From Sebaldella sp. (lineage in GTDB: Bacteria; Fusobacteriota; Fusobacteriia; Fusobacteriales; Leptotrichiaceae): a stretch of DNA of 35,511 bases. The stretch spans positions 1 to 35,511 of the forward strand of contig JAGOZX010000028.1 in NCBI GenBank assembly GCA_018058425.1. The letters run 5' to 3'. The number at the start of each line of letters is the position of its first letter. The first letter of the stretch is position 1. The notes beneath the pieces were generated by a model. The model had not been told where the DNA came from and made no database searches. It saw nothing but the letters and a program-made list of their open reading frames with translations. This document shows, in pieces, positions 17,187-25,284 of this stretch. Made by a program: the position numbers and the translations under genes.

Positions 17187-17551
17187 TTTCAGAAACAAAT
17201 ATAACAGTAATTTCTTCAAATACAGAATTTAAGGGGGATATTACAACAGAGGGAATAATACAAATAGAAGGTAAGTGTGAAGGTAAGATAACATCTAGAA
17301 ATTCTGTAATAGTGGGATTAGCTGGAACTGTAACAGGAGAAATAATAGCTGAGGAAATAGTAGTAAATGGAAGAGTAAATGGTACAGTAGAAGCAGATAG
17401 AGTTAGAATTGGTGAAAAAGGAATATTAAAAGCTACAGTTATATCTGAAATATTTGCTATATCAGAAGGTGGAAGCTTTGAGGGTGAGAAAAAGTTTAAA
17501 CTAAAAAGATCAGAAGAAGAGTATATAGAAGCAGATACAGAGTTAGTATAA
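17156..17551 (+). CDS. Bactofilin (polymer-forming cytoskeletal protein)
   Basis: 131 aa. The central part (about 22-105) is a right-handed beta-helix with regularly spaced hydrophobics and glycines: GDITTEGIIQIEGKCEGKI, VIVGLAGTVTGEIIAEEIVVNGRVNGTVEADRV, IGEKGILKATVI (split here into segments). Short N-terminal tail and an acidic C-terminal tail, as in bactofilins, which form non-polar filaments on the inner membrane without nucleotide. The start is set by GAGGAG upstream of the ATG, inside the M23 gene. The overlap implies coupled translation, and probably a shared role in local peptidoglycan remodelling. Confidence 0.93.
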   Translation: MGVFSKGSNMISETNITVISSNTEFKGDITTEGIIQIEGKCEGKITSRNSVIVGLAGTVTGEIIAEEIVVNGRVNGTVEADRVRIGEKGILKATVISEIFAISEGGSFEGEKKFKLKRSEEEYIEADTELV

Positions 17552-17567
17552 AGTGGAGGTGGAAGCG

Positions 17568-18581
17568 TTGTCGAAGCATATAGAAGTAAAAAACTTAACT
17601 AAAATATATAAAAATAAGGAACGAGAATTTAAAGCAGTAGATGACGTAACATTATCTATAAATAAAAATGATATATATGGGATAATGGGATTAAGTGGAG
17701 CAGGAAAATCTACTTTTATAAGAATGTTGAACAGATTAGAAGAACCTACTTCAGGAGAAATATTTGTTAATGGGAAAAATATAATTAATTTTTCTAAAAA
17801 CGAATTAATGGAATATAGAAGAAAAACTGGAATGATATTTCAACATTTTAATCTACTAAGTTCTAGAGATGTAAAAGGAAATGTGGCATTTGCATTAGAA
17901 TTAGCTAAGTGGCCTAAGAATAAAATTGATCCTAGAGTTGATGAATTATTAGAATTAGTTGGTTTAGAAGATAAAAAAGATGTTTTTCCAAGTCAGTTAT
18001 CTGGAGGACAAAAGCAAAGAGTGGCAATAGCAAGAGCTTTAGCTAATTACCCAGAAATATTACTGTCTGATGAAGCAACTAGTGCATTAGATCCAAGAAC
18101 TACAGCCTCTATACTGGAACTTTTAAAAGATATTCAGAGTAAGCTGGGTTTAACAATAGTTCTAATAACACATCAAATGGAAGTAATAAGAAAAGTTTGT
18201 AATAGAACAGCTATAATGTCAGAAGGAAAAGTAATTGAAGAAGCAGCAACTAAAGAAATATTTTTAAATCCTAAGAATGAGCTGACTAGAGAGTTTGTAT
18301 CTCATATAACACCTGAAAGAGAAAGAAAAAATGAAAAATTAAAAATAGGAGACAGACAAGTAGTCAGATTAAATTTTCCAGGGGATCAAGCTGATAAGCC
18401 TTATATTTCTGAATTAGTGAAAAAGTTTGGCTTGGATTTAAATATATTAGGTGGATCAATTGATGATCTTACTGATGCTAGTATTGGACATTTACTTGTG
18501 GAATTTCTTGGTAATGATGAAGATAGAAATAATGCAATAATTTGGCTAAAAGATAACAAAATTGAAGTGGAGGAAATATAA
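17568..18581 (+). CDS. metN: Methionine ABC transporter, ATP-binding protein
   Basis: 337 aa from TTG at 17568, placed by the GTGGAGGTGG site ending about 6 nt upstream; upstream GTG codons lie inside that site. Walker A GLSGAGKST, Q-loop IFQHFNLLSSRDVKGNVAFALE, signature LSGGQKQRVAIARALA, Walker B ILLSDEATSALDP (DEAT is typical of MetN) and switch His ITHQMEV. A C-terminal NIL/ACT-like domain (about 255-337, containing LGGSIDDL) is where MetN binds methionine and self-inhibits; its presence argues for methionine or a related ligand. One-base overlap (TAATG) with metI. Confidence 0.96.
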   Translation: MSKHIEVKNLTKIYKNKEREFKAVDDVTLSINKNDIYGIMGLSGAGKSTFIRMLNRLEEPTSGEIFVNGKNIINFSKNELMEYRRKTGMIFQHFNLLSSRDVKGNVAFALELAKWPKNKIDPRVDELLELVGLEDKKDVFPSQLSGGQKQRVAIARALANYPEILLSDEATSALDPRTTASILELLKDIQSKLGLTIVLITHQMEVIRKVCNRTAIMSEGKVIEEAATKEIFLNPKNELTREFVSHITPERERKNEKLKIGDRQVVRLNFPGDQADKPYISELVKKFGLDLNILGGSIDDLTDASIGHLLVEFLGNDEDRNNAIIWLKDNKIEVEEI

Positions 18582-19261
18582 TGAAATTTAATTGGGCAGA
18601 ATTTTTAAATTTTAGTGATATGGTAATGCCGCTTTGGGAGACTATATATATGGTTGTTATCTCAATGTTTTTTGCTTTGTTAATTGGTCTTCCAATAGGA
18701 ATATTACTTGTAATTAGTGAAGAAAATCATATAGCTCCAAATAAAACTCTAAATAAAATTTTAGATATAATACTAATTAATATAACTAGATCTATTCCAT
18801 TTATTATTTTGATGGTGGTATTAATACCATTAGCAAGAGAGATAGTCGGAAAGTCATTTGGTTCAGAGGCATTTATAGTATATTTATCACTAGGGTCGGC
18901 ACCTTTTGTGGCAAGAGTAATAGAGGGTTCGCTAAATGAAGTAGATGGAGGATTAATAGAAGCTTCAAAATCTTTAGGAGCATCAAATTTTCATATTATA
19001 ATGAAAGTTTTACTTCCAGAAGCTCTTCCTTCACTAATACACGGTATAGTTTTAACACTTATTACCTTAATAGGTTATTCAGCAATGGCTGGAATAGTGG
19101 GTGGCGGCGGCTTAGGGAATTCAGCAGTAGTGGCTGGTTTTCAAAATAGTAATCCTGAAATAATTTGGAAAGCTACAATAATTATAATAGTTTTAGTACA
19201 AATTATACAATTTTTTGGTAATATTATGGTATCAAAAATATATAAAAAAAGAGGAAAATAG
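18581..19261 (+). CDS. metI: Methionine ABC transporter, permease
   Basis: 226 aa, five predicted membrane segments. Family blocks: ETIYMVVISMFFALLIGLPIG near 20-40, NITRSIPFIILMVVLIPLAR, the EAA coupling loop EASKSLGASNFHIIMKVLLPEALPSL near 127-152, and GYSAMAGIVGGGGLGNSAV near 164-182, which is strongly MetI. It pairs with MetN; the start overlaps the metN stop by one base and metQ follows after 9 nt. Confidence 0.96.
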   Translation: MKFNWAEFLNFSDMVMPLWETIYMVVISMFFALLIGLPIGILLVISEENHIAPNKTLNKILDIILINITRSIPFIILMVVLIPLAREIVGKSFGSEAFIVYLSLGSAPFVARVIEGSLNEVDGGLIEASKSLGASNFHIIMKVLLPEALPSLIHGIVLTLITLIGYSAMAGIVGGGGLGNSAVVAGFQNSNPEIIWKATIIIIVLVQIIQFFGNIMVSKIYKKRGK

Positions 19262-19270
19262 GAGGACAAA

Positions 19271-20098
19271 ATGAAAAAGTTTTTAATTGGATTATTAACA
19301 TTAGGAGTAATATTTTCTTGTGGAAAAAAGGAAGAAAAGCCTACAGCAGAAGCTACACCAAAAGAGGAAACAAAAACAGAACAAAAATTAGTTATAGGTG
19401 CATCACCAACACCACACGCAGAGATTTTGGAACAAGTTAAAGAGGACCTGAAAAAAGAGGGAATTGATTTAGAAATAAAGATATTTAATGATTATGTTTT
19501 ACCAAATAAATTATTAGGAGATAAAAGCCTAGATGCTAATTTTTTCCAGCATGTACCATATATGGAAGAGTTTGCTAAAAAAAATAACATGGAATTAGTA
19601 GCTGTGGGAAAAGTACATGTAGAGCCACTAGCAGCATTTTCTAAAAAACATAAATCAATAGATGAATTACCAGTTGGAGCAGAAGTATTAATTCCAAACG
19701 ACCCTACAAATGGTGGTAGAGCTTTAATTTTATTAGATAAAAAAGGAATAATAAAGTTAAAAGATAATACAAAATTAGATTCTTCAATAGCTGATATAGC
19801 AGAAAATCCTAAAAAGATAAAATTTACTGCTATGAATGCTGAGCAAATACCAGCAAGATTAGTAGAAGTAGATGCAGCAGTAATAAATGGAAACTTTGCT
19901 ATTAAAAATGGCTTGAATCCAGTTACAGAAAGCATATTAATAGAGGATGCAGATTCTCCATATGCGAATGTAATAGTTGTATTAAAAGGAAGTGAAAATG
20001 ATGAAAGAATTCAAAAGTTAGTAAAAGCTTTACAAAGTGAAAAAATTAAAAAATTCATAGAAGAAAAATATAAAGGATCAGTAATACCAGCATTTTAA
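19271..20098 (+). CDS. metQ: MetQ/NlpA-family binding lipoprotein, copy 1
   Basis: 275 aa. Signal ends LGVIFSC, then GKKEEKP and a Glu/Thr/Lys-rich linker, typical of a tethered lipoprotein. The domain starts near LVIGASPTPHAEIL. Conserved blocks: NDYVLPNKLL, DANFFQHVPYMEEF, IPNDPTNGGRALILLDK, AVINGNFAIKNGL and EDADSPYANVIVV. The Asn in NGNFA corresponds to the methionine-contacting region of MetQ. AGGAGG lies just before the start. It is the metQ immediately joined to metNI and has a terminator after it. Confidence 0.94.
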   Translation: MKKFLIGLLTLGVIFSCGKKEEKPTAEATPKEETKTEQKLVIGASPTPHAEILEQVKEDLKKEGIDLEIKIFNDYVLPNKLLGDKSLDANFFQHVPYMEEFAKKNNMELVAVGKVHVEPLAAFSKKHKSIDELPVGAEVLIPNDPTNGGRALILLDKKGIIKLKDNTKLDSSIADIAENPKKIKFTAMNAEQIPARLVEVDAAVINGNFAIKNGLNPVTESILIEDADSPYANVIVVLKGSENDERIQKLVKALQSEKIKKFIEEKYKGSVIPAF

Positions 20099-20104
20099 CA
20101 AATA

Positions 20105-20150
20105 AAAAAATCAGAAGGAGAGATATTCTGGATTCTTAGTCTGATTTTTT
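20105..20150 (+). terminator. Terminator between metQ copies 1 and 2
   Basis: AAAAAATCAGA (20105-20115) pairs with TCTGATTTTTT (20140-20150), with a T-run at the end and a 24-nt apical part that can add a few pairs. It would lower expression of the two downstream metQ genes relative to the first. Confidence 0.75.
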
Positions 20151-20200
20151 TTTAGAAATAATTCTGTAAACTAAAATCTGAAACTAAAAGGAGTTATATA

Positions 20201-20986
20201 ATGAAGAAATTATTTTTTATTTTATTTGCAATAACATTATCGGTCTCTTGCATTAAAAAGGAAAATGGAACTGTATTAAAAATAGGTGTAACTCCTGTTC
20301 CACACGCTGAAATTTTAAAAATAGTCAGTGAAGATTTGGAAAAAGAAGGAATAAAGCTAGAAATTATAAATTTTGAGGATGCAGTAATACCAAATCAAGA
20401 GGTTGCAAATAAAGGTTTAGATGCTAATTATATTCAACATACTCCTTATATGGAAGATTTTAATAAAAAATACAATACAAAATTAGTATCAGCTGGAAAA
20501 ATACATGTAGAACCATTAGCAATGTATTCCAAAAAAATCAAATCAATTAATGATTTAACACCTGGAGCAGAAATTCTAATACCAAATAATGCCACTAATC
20601 AGGGAAGAGCACTTTTATTATTGGACAAGAGTGGAATAATAAAATTAAAAGATAATACAAAGTTAGATTCAACAGTAAATGATATAGTGAAAAATCCTAA
20701 AAAATTAAAAATAATTCCTATGGCAGCAGAGCAAATTGCACCAAGAATTAATGAAGTAGAAGGTGCTATAATAAATGGGAACTTTGCTATAGCAAATAAC
20801 TTAACGATAACAGATGATGCTATTTTAGTAGAGGATAAGGACTCACCTTATGCAAATATAGTAACTGTTTTAGATGGAAATCAAAATAATGAAGCAATAC
20901 AAAAATTAATGAAGGCTTTACAAAGTGAGAAAGTAAAGAAATTTATAGAAGAGAAATATAAAGGTTCAGTAATACCAGCATTTTAA
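20201..20986 (+). CDS. MetQ/NlpA-family binding lipoprotein, copy 2
   Basis: 261 aa, shorter than copy 1 because the linker after the lipobox (LSVSC, then IKKENG) is nearly absent. Same blocks as copy 1: VTPVPHAEIL, DANYIQHTPYMEDF, IHVEPLAMYSKK, IPNNATNQGRALLLLDK, IINGNFAIANNL, DKDSPYANIVTV. The last stretch, FIEEKYKGSVIPAF, is identical to copy 1, so the duplication is lineage-specific. It departs from the usual PNDPTN wording (PNNATN). AAAGGAG precedes the ATG; I saw no clear promoter after the terminator. Methionine, D-methionine or a small Met-containing peptide is the likely ligand. Confidence 0.92.
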   Translation: MKKLFFILFAITLSVSCIKKENGTVLKIGVTPVPHAEILKIVSEDLEKEGIKLEIINFEDAVIPNQEVANKGLDANYIQHTPYMEDFNKKYNTKLVSAGKIHVEPLAMYSKKIKSINDLTPGAEILIPNNATNQGRALLLLDKSGIIKLKDNTKLDSTVNDIVKNPKKLKIIPMAAEQIAPRINEVEGAIINGNFAIANNLTITDDAILVEDKDSPYANIVTVLDGNQNNEAIQKLMKALQSEKVKKFIEEKYKGSVIPAF

Positions 20987-21010
20987 GAAAAATTATCAGG
21001 AGGATTCAAT

Positions 21011-21826
21011 ATGAAAAAATTATTAATTGGAATAATAATGGGAACACTATTATTATCATGTGGCAAAAAAGATGAAACAAAGACAGGAACAGGTTCAGGA
21101 GAGAGTAAAAAGGAAATCTTAAAAGTAGCGGCAACTCCAGAGCCACATGGGGAAATTTTAAAGGCAGCAATACCATTAATGGAAAAAGAGGGAATAGAGC
21201 TACAAGTAGAAATATTTAATGATTATGTTATGCCAAATAAAGTTTTAGCAGAGAAAAGTGTAGACGCTAATTTATTTCAACATAAGCCATTTATGGATAA
21301 TTACAATGTAAAAAATGGTACTGAAATAGTAGATGTAGCAAGAAGTTATACTGCTCCATTAGCATTATATTCAGCTAAATATAAAAGCTTAGATGAAATA
21401 CCAGCAAAAGGAGAAATTTTAATAGCAAATGACCCAACTAACTTAGCTAGATCACTAATATTATTAGATAAAATTGGTGTTATAAAATTAAAAGATCCAA
21501 CTAATGTAGTGGCAACTTTAGCAGATATAGTAGAAAACCCTAAAAATCTAAAAATCACAGTATTAACTGCAGATCAAATAGCTATTAGATTAAAAGAAGT
21601 AGATGCAGCTGTAATACCTGGAAATTATGCAGTGAAAAATGGATTAAATCCTGAGGAAAGTTTAGCAGTGGAAAGTAAGGATTCACCATATGCAAATGTA
21701 CTAGCAGTATTGAAAGGTAATGAAAATGATGAAAGAATTAAAAAATTAATAAAAGTTCTTCAAAGTGATGAAATGAAAGAAATAGTAAAAGAAAAATACA
21801 AAGGCTCTGTAATAGCTACGTTTTAA
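21011..21826 (+). CDS. MetQ/NlpA-family binding lipoprotein, copy 3
   Basis: 271 aa. Good lipobox (LLLSC, then GKKDE) and a Gly/Thr/Ser linker. More diverged than copies 1 and 2: RSYTAPLALYSAK replaces KVHVEPLAxxSKK, and the ligand-loop segment reads AVIPGNYAVKNGL instead of INGNFA. It keeps DANLFQHKPFMD, ANDPTNLARSLILLDK and ESKDSPYANVLAV. The changed pocket residues suggest a different ligand or affinity, still feeding MetNI, since no other permease is nearby. AGGAGG precedes the ATG and the gap to copy 2 is 24 nt. Confidence 0.92.
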   Translation: MKKLLIGIIMGTLLLSCGKKDETKTGTGSGESKKEILKVAATPEPHGEILKAAIPLMEKEGIELQVEIFNDYVMPNKVLAEKSVDANLFQHKPFMDNYNVKNGTEIVDVARSYTAPLALYSAKYKSLDEIPAKGEILIANDPTNLARSLILLDKIGVIKLKDPTNVVATLADIVENPKNLKITVLTADQIAIRLKEVDAAVIPGNYAVKNGLNPEESLAVESKDSPYANVLAVLKGNENDERIKKLIKVLQSDEMKEIVKEKYKGSVIATF

Positions 21827-21845
21827 TGGGAAATAGATATTAATA

Positions 21846-21874
21846 TTGATTTTCTAAGGAAAATTTGTTAAAAT
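21846..21874 (+). promoter_or_regulatory. Promoter of the L,D-transpeptidase pair
   Basis: TTGATT (21846-21851), a 17-nt spacer and TAAAAT (21869-21874), with TG one base before the -10. It lies about 40 nt before the first transpeptidase start. Confidence 0.55.
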
Positions 21875-21916
21875 AAACAATAATAATAAACGTAAAAGAA
21901 AAAGGAGTTTTAGGAG

Positions 21917-23419
21917 TTGAAAAATTTAATAAGAATAGCATTAACAGCAATTATTTCAGTTTTTACATACAGCATAAACGTTCCACAAGTTTATAAAGAG
22001 AAGTCTATGAAGCTAGACGGATACAAAATGACAGAACAAGAGATTAATTTGAAAAATGGTAAAGCGCCTTCGAAATTAGTAGTTTACTATAAGAATGGTG
22101 AAAATAATGAAATAGAAGCATATTTCAATATTTATGAACAATCAAAATTAGTATTGCAGTCTGAGAAGAAAATAAAATACAGTTTTAATTTTATAGAAGA
22201 ACTTTCTTCATATGTTAGTAACTTAATAACAAATATGGGTGATAATACTAAAAATTTAAATGACAATGAAATAAGAGAAGTAGAGGTATTTAGTACTTAT
22301 TTACCAGATGAACTAAAATTATCACTTAAATATGACAAAAATGCACCTAAGTTTAATGATTTTTTATTTGTAAAAAAGCCTACGCCAGTAAATGAAGCCC
22401 CCTTAGAAACAGCACCTGTCTTAGAAACTGTAAATTATCCACAAAAGATAAAAGTCAATTCTATGATAAAGTCAAATTTAAATGGTGATTGGTATGAAAT
22501 AGAATTAAAAGATGGAAAAAAAGGCTATGTGAAGGTTTCTGAAAATATAGAAAAAAGAAGTTTTAAGTGGAATAAAATGGTAGAAAAAATAGATATAATA
22601 AATGATTTTATTAGTGAAACATTAGATGAAAAACAAAAATTATATACAATAAGTGCCTATGCACCATTATCAAGAGATTATTATGGTGAAAAAGATAAAT
22701 TTGGTAATCGTCCTAATCAGAGTATAAAAGGATATATAGCACCGAATTCTAAAGAATATGTAAATATTCCTGATAGAACTATTTTTAAATTACTAAGTGA
22801 AAAAGATGGTTTTTATGAAATAGAAACACCATTTTATGGTGGCCCTTATTATATAAAAGCTAACCCAAATACAATAGTTGAAGAAAATGAATTAACTGGA
22901 ATTATAACTAAATTTATAGTTATTGATCCTGATACTCAGTCAGAAGCTATTATTGAAAGAGAAAAAGATACATGGAATGTAATTACATATTCATTTGTAA
23001 CTACTGGAAAAGATAACGGAGTTTCATCATATGAAACACCACATGGAGCTTTTTTAGTAGCTTATAGTAAGCCTGTAATGCAGTATACAAGAAATAGAAA
23101 AAAAGATGAAGTTACTGTAGCAAATCATTTGAAAGTAGGTAATAGAGATGATTTAGTAATTTCTGGAGAAGCTTTGTATGCAGTAAGATTTAGTGGAGGT
23201 GGTTATTTGCATGGAATACCTGCTACTTATGGAGGTGGAACAGCCACTAAAAAAGCTTATACAGGATTAAAAATTGGTACTAATAAAGAGTCACATAAAT
23301 GCGTAAGGCATTTCGATGATCAAATAAAGTTTATATACGATTGGCTGGGTGATGCTTCGCCAAATGATGAAAAAGGTTTAAGAAAGCCTTTGAATCCTAC
23401 TGTTGTAGTTGTATTATAA
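21917..23419 (+). CDS. L,D-transpeptidase (YkuD) with SH3-like domain, copy 1
   Basis: 500 aa from a TTG start, supported by AAAGGAG 9 nt upstream. Signal peptide about MKNLIRIALTAIISVFTYS. Residues 1-130 are a lineage-specific domain shared with the next gene. A degraded SH3-like domain follows (about 145-210, with WYEIELKDGKKGYV). The YkuD catalytic domain fills the C-terminal 170 residues: GGYLHGIP with His432 and SHKCVRH with His460, nucleophile Cys462 and Arg464. Most YkuD enzymes read S-x-GC-[IV]-R; here Gly is Lys. Role: peptidoglycan 3-3 cross-linking or attachment of proteins to peptidoglycan in the periplasm. Paired with a paralogue 23 nt downstream. Confidence 0.85.
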   Translation: MKNLIRIALTAIISVFTYSINVPQVYKEKSMKLDGYKMTEQEINLKNGKAPSKLVVYYKNGENNEIEAYFNIYEQSKLVLQSEKKIKYSFNFIEELSSYVSNLITNMGDNTKNLNDNEIREVEVFSTYLPDELKLSLKYDKNAPKFNDFLFVKKPTPVNEAPLETAPVLETVNYPQKIKVNSMIKSNLNGDWYEIELKDGKKGYVKVSENIEKRSFKWNKMVEKIDIINDFISETLDEKQKLYTISAYAPLSRDYYGEKDKFGNRPNQSIKGYIAPNSKEYVNIPDRTIFKLLSEKDGFYEIETPFYGGPYYIKANPNTIVEENELTGIITKFIVIDPDTQSEAIIEREKDTWNVITYSFVTTGKDNGVSSYETPHGAFLVAYSKPVMQYTRNRKKDEVTVANHLKVGNRDDLVISGEALYAVRFSGGGYLHGIPATYGGGTATKKAYTGLKIGTNKESHKCVRHFDDQIKFIYDWLGDASPNDEKGLRKPLNPTVVVVL

Positions 23420-23442
23420 TGCTAATTTAGGAGGTTTAAACG

Positions 23443-25092
23443 TTGAAAAAGAAATTATTAATAATCTTCATGCTTTTATCTGTTATGCTGTTCTCAGATG
23501 TTTTAAAATTACCAAATCAATATAATAAAGCAGCAGTAAATTTAAGCGGGTGGAGTTTAAATGAAAAAGATCTTGATCTAAATCAAGATGCTTTGGACGA
23601 TATACTTTTGATACATTATAAAGTAGAATCTACTAATGTGGTTACCTATTATACTTCATATATAAATCAAGGTAATGGAACTTATAAAAAAGAACTTCAA
23701 ATAGAAAAGATTTTTAGCAGTGATACTTTTGCTAATGATTTTAGTGCATTTACAAAGGATTTTGTAAGCAACTATTTTGAATATAAATCTGGTAAAAAAA
23801 CTGGAACAACTGTTAGTAATACTGTAACACCAGCTAAAAAGGAAACAGTAAAGCCGGCTGATAAACCAAGTACTACAGCAAAGCCTGTTACAGAAGTGGT
23901 AAAACCAGTAGAAAATGTAGAACCAACTACCACTGACTATAATATTTTAGAATCATATAGTGATAAAAAACCAGATAATATGACTTTTAATTTAAAATAT
24001 GATAAAAATGCTCCAAAAAACATAGATAATTTTGTATTTGTAAAATCAGATGTAAAGATTAGAAAAGAGCCTAATTATCAATCACCAATAGTTTCAACAG
24101 CTAAGTTTACTGATAAAATAAAAGTATTAAGTAAAATAGATAAAAAAAGTGTAAATAGTCAATATGATTGGTATGAAGTGCAATTAGCTGATGGTACAAA
24201 AGGCTATGTTTATGCTGATGGAGTAGAAAAAAGAGCATTTGAATGGAATGAAATGGCAGTTCGAATAGATAAGAGTAATAAATTTTTCGAACAATCAGAG
24301 AAAGAAAAAAAAGATGTTTATGTAGTAGATCAATATGTTGCTTTAAGTAAGGATGTTAATACACCAAAAGACAGATTTGGGAATAGAGAAAATCAGAGTA
24401 TAAGAGCTTACTCAGCACCTGGTTCTAAAGATTATATAAATATTCCAGATAGATCATTATTAAAGATATTAGAAGAGAGTAATGGTTATATAAAAGTTGA
24501 AACTCTTGCTTATGGCGGACCTTTTTATATAAGCTCGTCAAATAAAGCTAAATTAAAGAAGTCAAATATTACTTCTGAAGTTAAGAGATTTATTATTGTA
24601 GATTCTGAAAGTGAAAATGAAGCAGTAATAGAAAAGACTAATGGAAAATGGAATGTAATAACATATTCATTTGTAACAACAGGAAAAGATAACGGTACAT
24701 CTTCTTACGCAACTCCGTATGGAGACTTTTTAATTGCATATTCTAAGCCAGTAATGGTTTATACAAGAAGTGCTAGAGCAGATGAAAAAATAGATGATAG
24801 CAAAAAAGTAGCAGGAAGAACAGATGTAGTTGTAGATGGAGAAGCAGCTTATGCAGTGAGATTTAGCGGAGGCGGTTATTTACATGGAATTCCAGCAGCT
24901 TATGGTCCAAATAGAGATGCGAGAAAAGCAGCTACTGCCAAGAAAATTGGAACATATAGAGAATCACATAAATGTGTGAGACACTATGATGACCAGATAA
25001 AGTTTATTTATGATTGGCTTGGAAATTCAACACCTGGAGATAAGAATGGTTATAGAGCTCCTACAGAACCAACTTTAGTAATAGTAATGTAA
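23443..25092 (+). CDS. L,D-transpeptidase (YkuD) with SH3 domain, copy 2
   Basis: 549 aa from TTG, with AGGAGG 8 nt upstream. Signal MKKKLLIIFMLLSVMLFS. It shares the N-terminal domain of copy 1, then a Thr/Lys/Pro/Val-rich linker (about 122-163, with KPADKPSTTAKPVTE), which copy 1 lacks, then a clearer SH3 domain (VRKEPN-like: KIRKEPNYQSPIVS, then DWYEVQLADGTKGYVYADG). Catalytic domain: HG at His481, SHKCVRH with His509, Cys511 and Arg513. Both copies contain the matching segments WNVITYSFVTTGKDNG and ESHKCVRHxDDQIKFIYDWLG. Linker and SH3 suggest it reaches and holds the glycan or peptide substrate. It ends the unit; a long hairpin follows. Confidence 0.88.
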   Translation: MKKKLLIIFMLLSVMLFSDVLKLPNQYNKAAVNLSGWSLNEKDLDLNQDALDDILLIHYKVESTNVVTYYTSYINQGNGTYKKELQIEKIFSSDTFANDFSAFTKDFVSNYFEYKSGKKTGTTVSNTVTPAKKETVKPADKPSTTAKPVTEVVKPVENVEPTTTDYNILESYSDKKPDNMTFNLKYDKNAPKNIDNFVFVKSDVKIRKEPNYQSPIVSTAKFTDKIKVLSKIDKKSVNSQYDWYEVQLADGTKGYVYADGVEKRAFEWNEMAVRIDKSNKFFEQSEKEKKDVYVVDQYVALSKDVNTPKDRFGNRENQSIRAYSAPGSKDYINIPDRSLLKILEESNGYIKVETLAYGGPFYISSSNKAKLKKSNITSEVKRFIIVDSESENEAVIEKTNGKWNVITYSFVTTGKDNGTSSYATPYGDFLIAYSKPVMVYTRSARADEKIDDSKKVAGRTDVVVDGEAAYAVRFSGGGYLHGIPAAYGPNRDARKAATAKKIGTYRESHKCVRHYDDQIKFIYDWLGNSTPGDKNGYRAPTEPTLVIVM

Positions 25093-25126
25093 TAAAATAA
25101 TATCTATATAGAAATTAGTTAAATAG

Positions 25127-25168
25127 AATAAGGAGCTGACTCAAATTTTTTTGAAGCAGCTCCTTATT
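25127..25168 (+). terminator. Long hairpin after the L,D-transpeptidase pair
   Basis: A perfect 12-bp stem AATAAGGAGCTG (25127-25138) with CAGCTCCTTATT (25157-25168) continues, after a 2x2 internal loop, into TCAAA/TTTGA with a TTTT loop. It is followed by TATTGTAG rather than a clean T-run, so termination may be modest, or the hairpin may mainly protect the 3' end. Confidence 0.65.
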
Positions 25169-25231
25169 TATTGTAGTGAAATAAAATTATTTTAATTTTA
25201 AAAGACCCTTATTTGACTAAGAATATTTTAA

Positions 25232-25255
25232 ATTATGGCTATTTTATGGTATAAT
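25232..25255 (+). promoter_or_regulatory. Extended -10 promoter of smc
   Basis: TGGTATAAT ending at 25255 (TG one base before a perfect TATAAT) with no good -35. It lies about 30 nt before the smc ATG, which has CGGAGGAAAG in front. Confidence 0.6.
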
Positions 25256-25284
25256 ATTAAAATAAACCTACAATCGGAGGAAAG

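Noticed and set aside
17552..17567. SAM or Met riboswitch before metNIQ
   Set aside because: There are only 16 nt between the bactofilin stop and the chosen metN start, filled by the ribosome site.
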